A stretch of 64,000 nucleotides of DNA from Burkholderiales bacterium (GTDB lineage: Bacteria > Pseudomonadota > Gammaproteobacteria > Burkholderiales > Burkholderiaceae_C): positions 1 through 64,000 of the forward strand of contig JACPOI010000051.1 in NCBI GenBank assembly GCA_016185015.1, read 5' to 3'. Every line of letters starts with the position of its first letter. Positions within the stretch are counted from its first letter, which is position 1. Under the pieces are notes generated by a model that worked only from the letters and a program-made list of their open reading frames with translations, was not told the DNA's origin and did no database searches. Of the stretch, positions 63,087 through 64,000 are shown in pieces. A program made the position numbers and the translations under genes.

Positions 63087-64000
63087 ATGAAACGTCTGGA
63101 TGATTTCCGTATGCGCCTGGGTCGCCAGGAACTGGTACCCATCATGATCGGGGGCATGGGGGTGGACATCTCCTCCGCCGACCTCGCCGTGGAGGCCGCC
63201 CGCCTGGGCGGGGTGGGGCATATCTCCGATGCCATGGTCAAGACGGTGAGCGACCGTCGCTACAAGACCAAGTTCGTCAAGGCCAAGCAGGCGCAGTACC
63301 AGTACAACGTGGAGTCGGCGGACAAGTCGGCCGTGAAGTTCGACCTGGGCGACCTGGCCGAGGCCACGCGCCTGCACGTGGGCAACACCATGGCACGCAA
63401 GACCGGCAGCGGCCAGATCTTCATCAATTGCATGGAAAAGCTCACGATGAACGGGCCCAAGGAGACGCTCAGCGTGCGCATGAACGCCGCGCTGGACGCG
63501 GGCATCGACGGCATCACGCTGGCGGCCGGCCTGCACCTGGGCTCTTTCGCGCTGATCGAGGGCAACCCGCGTTTTCGTGACGCCAAGCTGGGCATCATCG
63601 TCTCTTCGCTGCGTGCGCTGCAGCTCTTCCTGAAGAAGAACAGCCGTCTGAACCGCCTGCCCGACTACGTGGTGGTGGAAGGCCCGCTGGCCGGCGGCCA
63701 CCTGGGCTTCGGCATGGACTGGGCCCAATACGACCTGGCCACCATCGTGGCCGAGATCCTGGCCTACCTGAAGACCGAGCAGCTCGACATTCCCGTCATC
63801 CCCGCGGGTGGCATCTTCACCGGCAGCGATGCGGTGCGTTTCATGGAGATGGGCGCGGCCGGCGTGCAGGTGGCCACGCGCTTCACCGTCACCAAAGAGT
63901 GCGGCCTGCCCGACGACATCAAGCAGGAATACTTCAAGGCCAACGAAGAGGACATCGAAGTCAACGAGATCTCGCCCACCGGCTACCCCATGCGCATGAT
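63087..64000 (+). CDS. Nitronate monooxygenase-like protein (3' end outside window)
   Basis: An open frame from ATG 63087 to the window edge, at least 304 residues. It shows the flavin-binding TIM-barrel pattern of the nitronate monooxygenase (2-nitropropane dioxygenase) family: PIMIGGMGVDISSADL near the N-terminus, VVVEGPLAGGHLGFG and PVIPAGGIFTGSDAV, followed by GVQVATRFT with FMN phosphate-binding residues. It probably oxidises nitronates or reduces a quinone-like substrate using FMN. GTG 63081 is an alternative start. The C-terminus is missing because the window ends. Confidence 0.88.
   Translation, partial: MKRLDDFRMRLGRQELVPIMIGGMGVDISSADLAVEAARLGGVGHISDAMVKTVSDRRYKTKFVKAKQAQYQYNVESADKSAVKFDLGDLAEATRLHVGNTMARKTGSGQIFINCMEKLTMNGPKETLSVRMNAALDAGIDGITLAAGLHLGSFALIEGNPRFRDAKLGIIVSSLRALQLFLKKNSRLNRLPDYVVVEGPLAGGHLGFGMDWAQYDLATIVAEILAYLKTEQLDIPVIPAGGIFTGSDAVRFMEMGAAGVQVATRFTVTKECGLPDDIKQEYFKANEEDIEVNEISPTGYPMRM

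Overview
The window is high-GC, densely packed chromosomal DNA. It carries alaS, fumC, etfD, hppD, ccoG and a tRNA-Gly, three periplasmic binding proteins of the tripartite-tricarboxylate (Bug/TctC) type, and family-III CoA transferase genes. This mix is typical of a betaproteobacterium of the order Burkholderiales, most likely Comamonadaceae. No taxon was confirmed by search. Nearly all genes look native; one low-GC hypothetical gene (56079-56810) and two intergenic repeat elements stand out as acquired or repetitive DNA.

Layout. 1-4444: possible insertion-sequence end repeats, then a membrane diguanylate cyclase and a large periplasmic-sensor/PAS/GGDEF/EAL protein. 4535-9558: an alpha/beta hydrolase fused to a LuxR DNA-binding domain, a tiny ORF, an RNase II-type nuclease, a lipoprotein and 4-hydroxyphenylpyruvate dioxygenase. 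9559-14653: ccoG and a RIC/YtfE-type iron-sulfur repair gene, each preceded by a similar AT-rich palindrome resembling NsrR sites, with fumC, a DUF2789 gene and a DUF1993 gene. 14723-18273: an orphan ModA-like binding protein, ETF-ubiquinone oxidoreductase and a divergent SDR dehydrogenase, with a strong palindrome between the last two. 18408-29655: a second c-di-GMP block (PAS/GGDEF/EAL; CHASE3-like/PAS/GAF/degenerate GGDEF-EAL; dCache-GGDEF) around a Lon-like protease (with an FNR/ANR-type box) and an AhpD-like protein.

29826-38292: a TIP30-like oxidoreductase and a PAS-LuxR regulator, divergent from the 3-oxoacid CoA-transferase operon scoAB; a small hypothetical; a sensor histidine kinase; a short BLUF photoreceptor; a spermidine-synthase-like protein; tRNA-Gly(CCC); a lipoprotein and succinate-semialdehyde dehydrogenase. 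38481-45132: alaS translationally coupled to a TlpA-like thioredoxin, an acyltransferase-3 that overlaps it tail-to-tail, then a divergent pair of transglutaminase-related genes. One of these resembles the Bacillus spore-coat Tgl enzyme but appears to have lost both Glu residues beside the conserved Cys. 45215-47577: two tandem-duplicated amino-acid-type ABC binding proteins without a transporter.

47638-55927: a catabolic locus (CaiB-type CoA transferase, atypical crotonase, Bug binding protein, class V aminotransferase) divergent from a GntR/FCD regulator and a YdiJ-like FAD/FeS 2-hydroxyacid dehydrogenase, with two matching operator-like sites in the divergent promoter. 56079-57562: the low-GC hypothetical gene, a UspA protein and a long-hairpin repeat. 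57599-61947: two Bug binding proteins and a sulfatase divergent from a LysR regulator. 61964-end: a PlsC-type acyltransferase and a nitronate-monooxygenase-like protein cut by the window edge.

Taken together the region is rich in signalling (five GGDEF/EAL proteins, a histidine kinase, BLUF, PAS-LuxR, LuxR-hydrolase) and in small catabolic modules with local regulators. I found no CRISPR array, complete transposon, prophage or obvious multi-gene defence system.
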